Assembly (NCBI GenBank): GCA_016209865.1
Contig: JACQVL010000010.1
Coordinates: forward strand, 1-5,335
Length of the DNA: 5,335 bases
Source of the DNA: Candidatus Latescibacterota bacterium
GTDB lineage: Bacteria; JAAXHH01; JACQVL01
Direction of reading: 5' to 3'
Each line of letters opens with the position of its first letter. Position 1 is the first letter of the stretch. Positions 5,201 to 5,335 of this stretch are shown one piece after another. The position numbers and the translations under genes were made by a program. The notes beneath the pieces are model-generated. The model did no database searches. It was not told the DNA's origin and saw only the letters and a program-made list of their open reading frames with translations.

Positions 5201-5335
5201 ATGGCGAATCCACTCCCACTCGTTGTCTATCCGAGTCTGGCGCAACAGGTCGAAGCCCTGGAACGGGACGGCTTCGTCTGTCTTCCGGGGGTGCTCACCC
5301 CCGATGACATCGCTGCGCTGCGGAACAGCATGGAC
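5201..5335 (+). CDS. Phytanoyl-CoA dioxygenase (PhyH) family protein, N-terminal fragment
   Basis: The first 45 codons are visible, and the gene runs off the right edge. After a short lead, the residues 'LAQQVEALERDGFVCLPGVL' (13-32) followed by 'TPDDIAALRNSMD' match the N-terminal signature of PhyH-family Fe(II)/2-oxoglutarate oxygenases: a helix, 'E-x-DGF-V-x-LPGVL', then an acidic turn and the 'IAALR' helix. These enzymes hydroxylate or otherwise oxidise a wide range of small molecules; in environmental bacteria most have unknown substrates. The H-x-D...H metal ligands and the 2-oxoglutarate-binding arginine lie outside the window, so activity cannot be judged. The start is secured by the strong ribosome binding site. 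It could be ordinary chromosomal DNA or cargo of a third cassette. Confidence 0.85.
   Translation, partial: MANPLPLVVYPSLAQQVEALERDGFVCLPGVLTPDDIAALRNSMD

Overview
The window is GC-rich bacterial DNA with every gene on the + strand. A very long secreted fibronectin-type protein ends in a 'NVPNPFNP' sorting domain, and a phytanoyl-CoA dioxygenase (PhyH) family gene sits at the right edge. This combination suggests an uncultured member of the Fibrobacterota/Chlorobi/Bacteroidota-related phyla, such as Latescibacterota or a Poribacteria-like lineage. That placement is inference; there is no rRNA or other marker gene here.

Layout. (1) 2-3691: the 3' part of a giant surface or secreted protein, open to the left edge. 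It has seven tandem fibronectin-III-like repeats, a classical FN3 domain, one further Ig/FN3-like domain and a C-terminal FlgD-like/type IX-type sorting domain. (2) 3737-4649: a 913-bp unit I interpret as an integron gene cassette. It holds a toxin-antitoxin pair, a VapB-like antitoxin (3860-4099) overlapping a PIN-domain ribonuclease toxin (4086-4499), followed by a well-formed 128-bp attC recombination site (4528-4655). (3) From 4650: a second probable cassette with a VOC/bleomycin-resistance-like gene (4677-5090), followed by what looks like a decayed attC (from 5097). (4) 5201 to the right edge: the first 45 codons of a PhyH-family oxygenase with a strong ribosome binding site.

The main discovery is the cassette structure, which no protein annotation would show. 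GTTGGGC core sites lie at 3736 and 4649. GCCTAAC at 4528 pairs with the second of these. Between them is a 19-bp attC stem broken only by three single-base bulges, all on the left arm. The sequence after the first core (3736-3749) is complementary, 13 of 14 bases, to the sequence ending in GCCTAAC (4521-4534), as expected if both once flanked the same attC in a cassette circle. No integrase gene or attI is present, and the left border lies 45 bp after the stop codon of the surface-protein gene. The site is therefore an integrase-less cassette cluster or an insertion at a non-classical genomic site.

How the parts work together. The toxin-antitoxin pair probably stabilises the cassette against loss, and the VOC gene is a typical adaptive cargo gene. 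The surface protein and the PhyH gene appear to be chromosomal neighbours, although PhyH could be a third cassette whose attC lies beyond the window.
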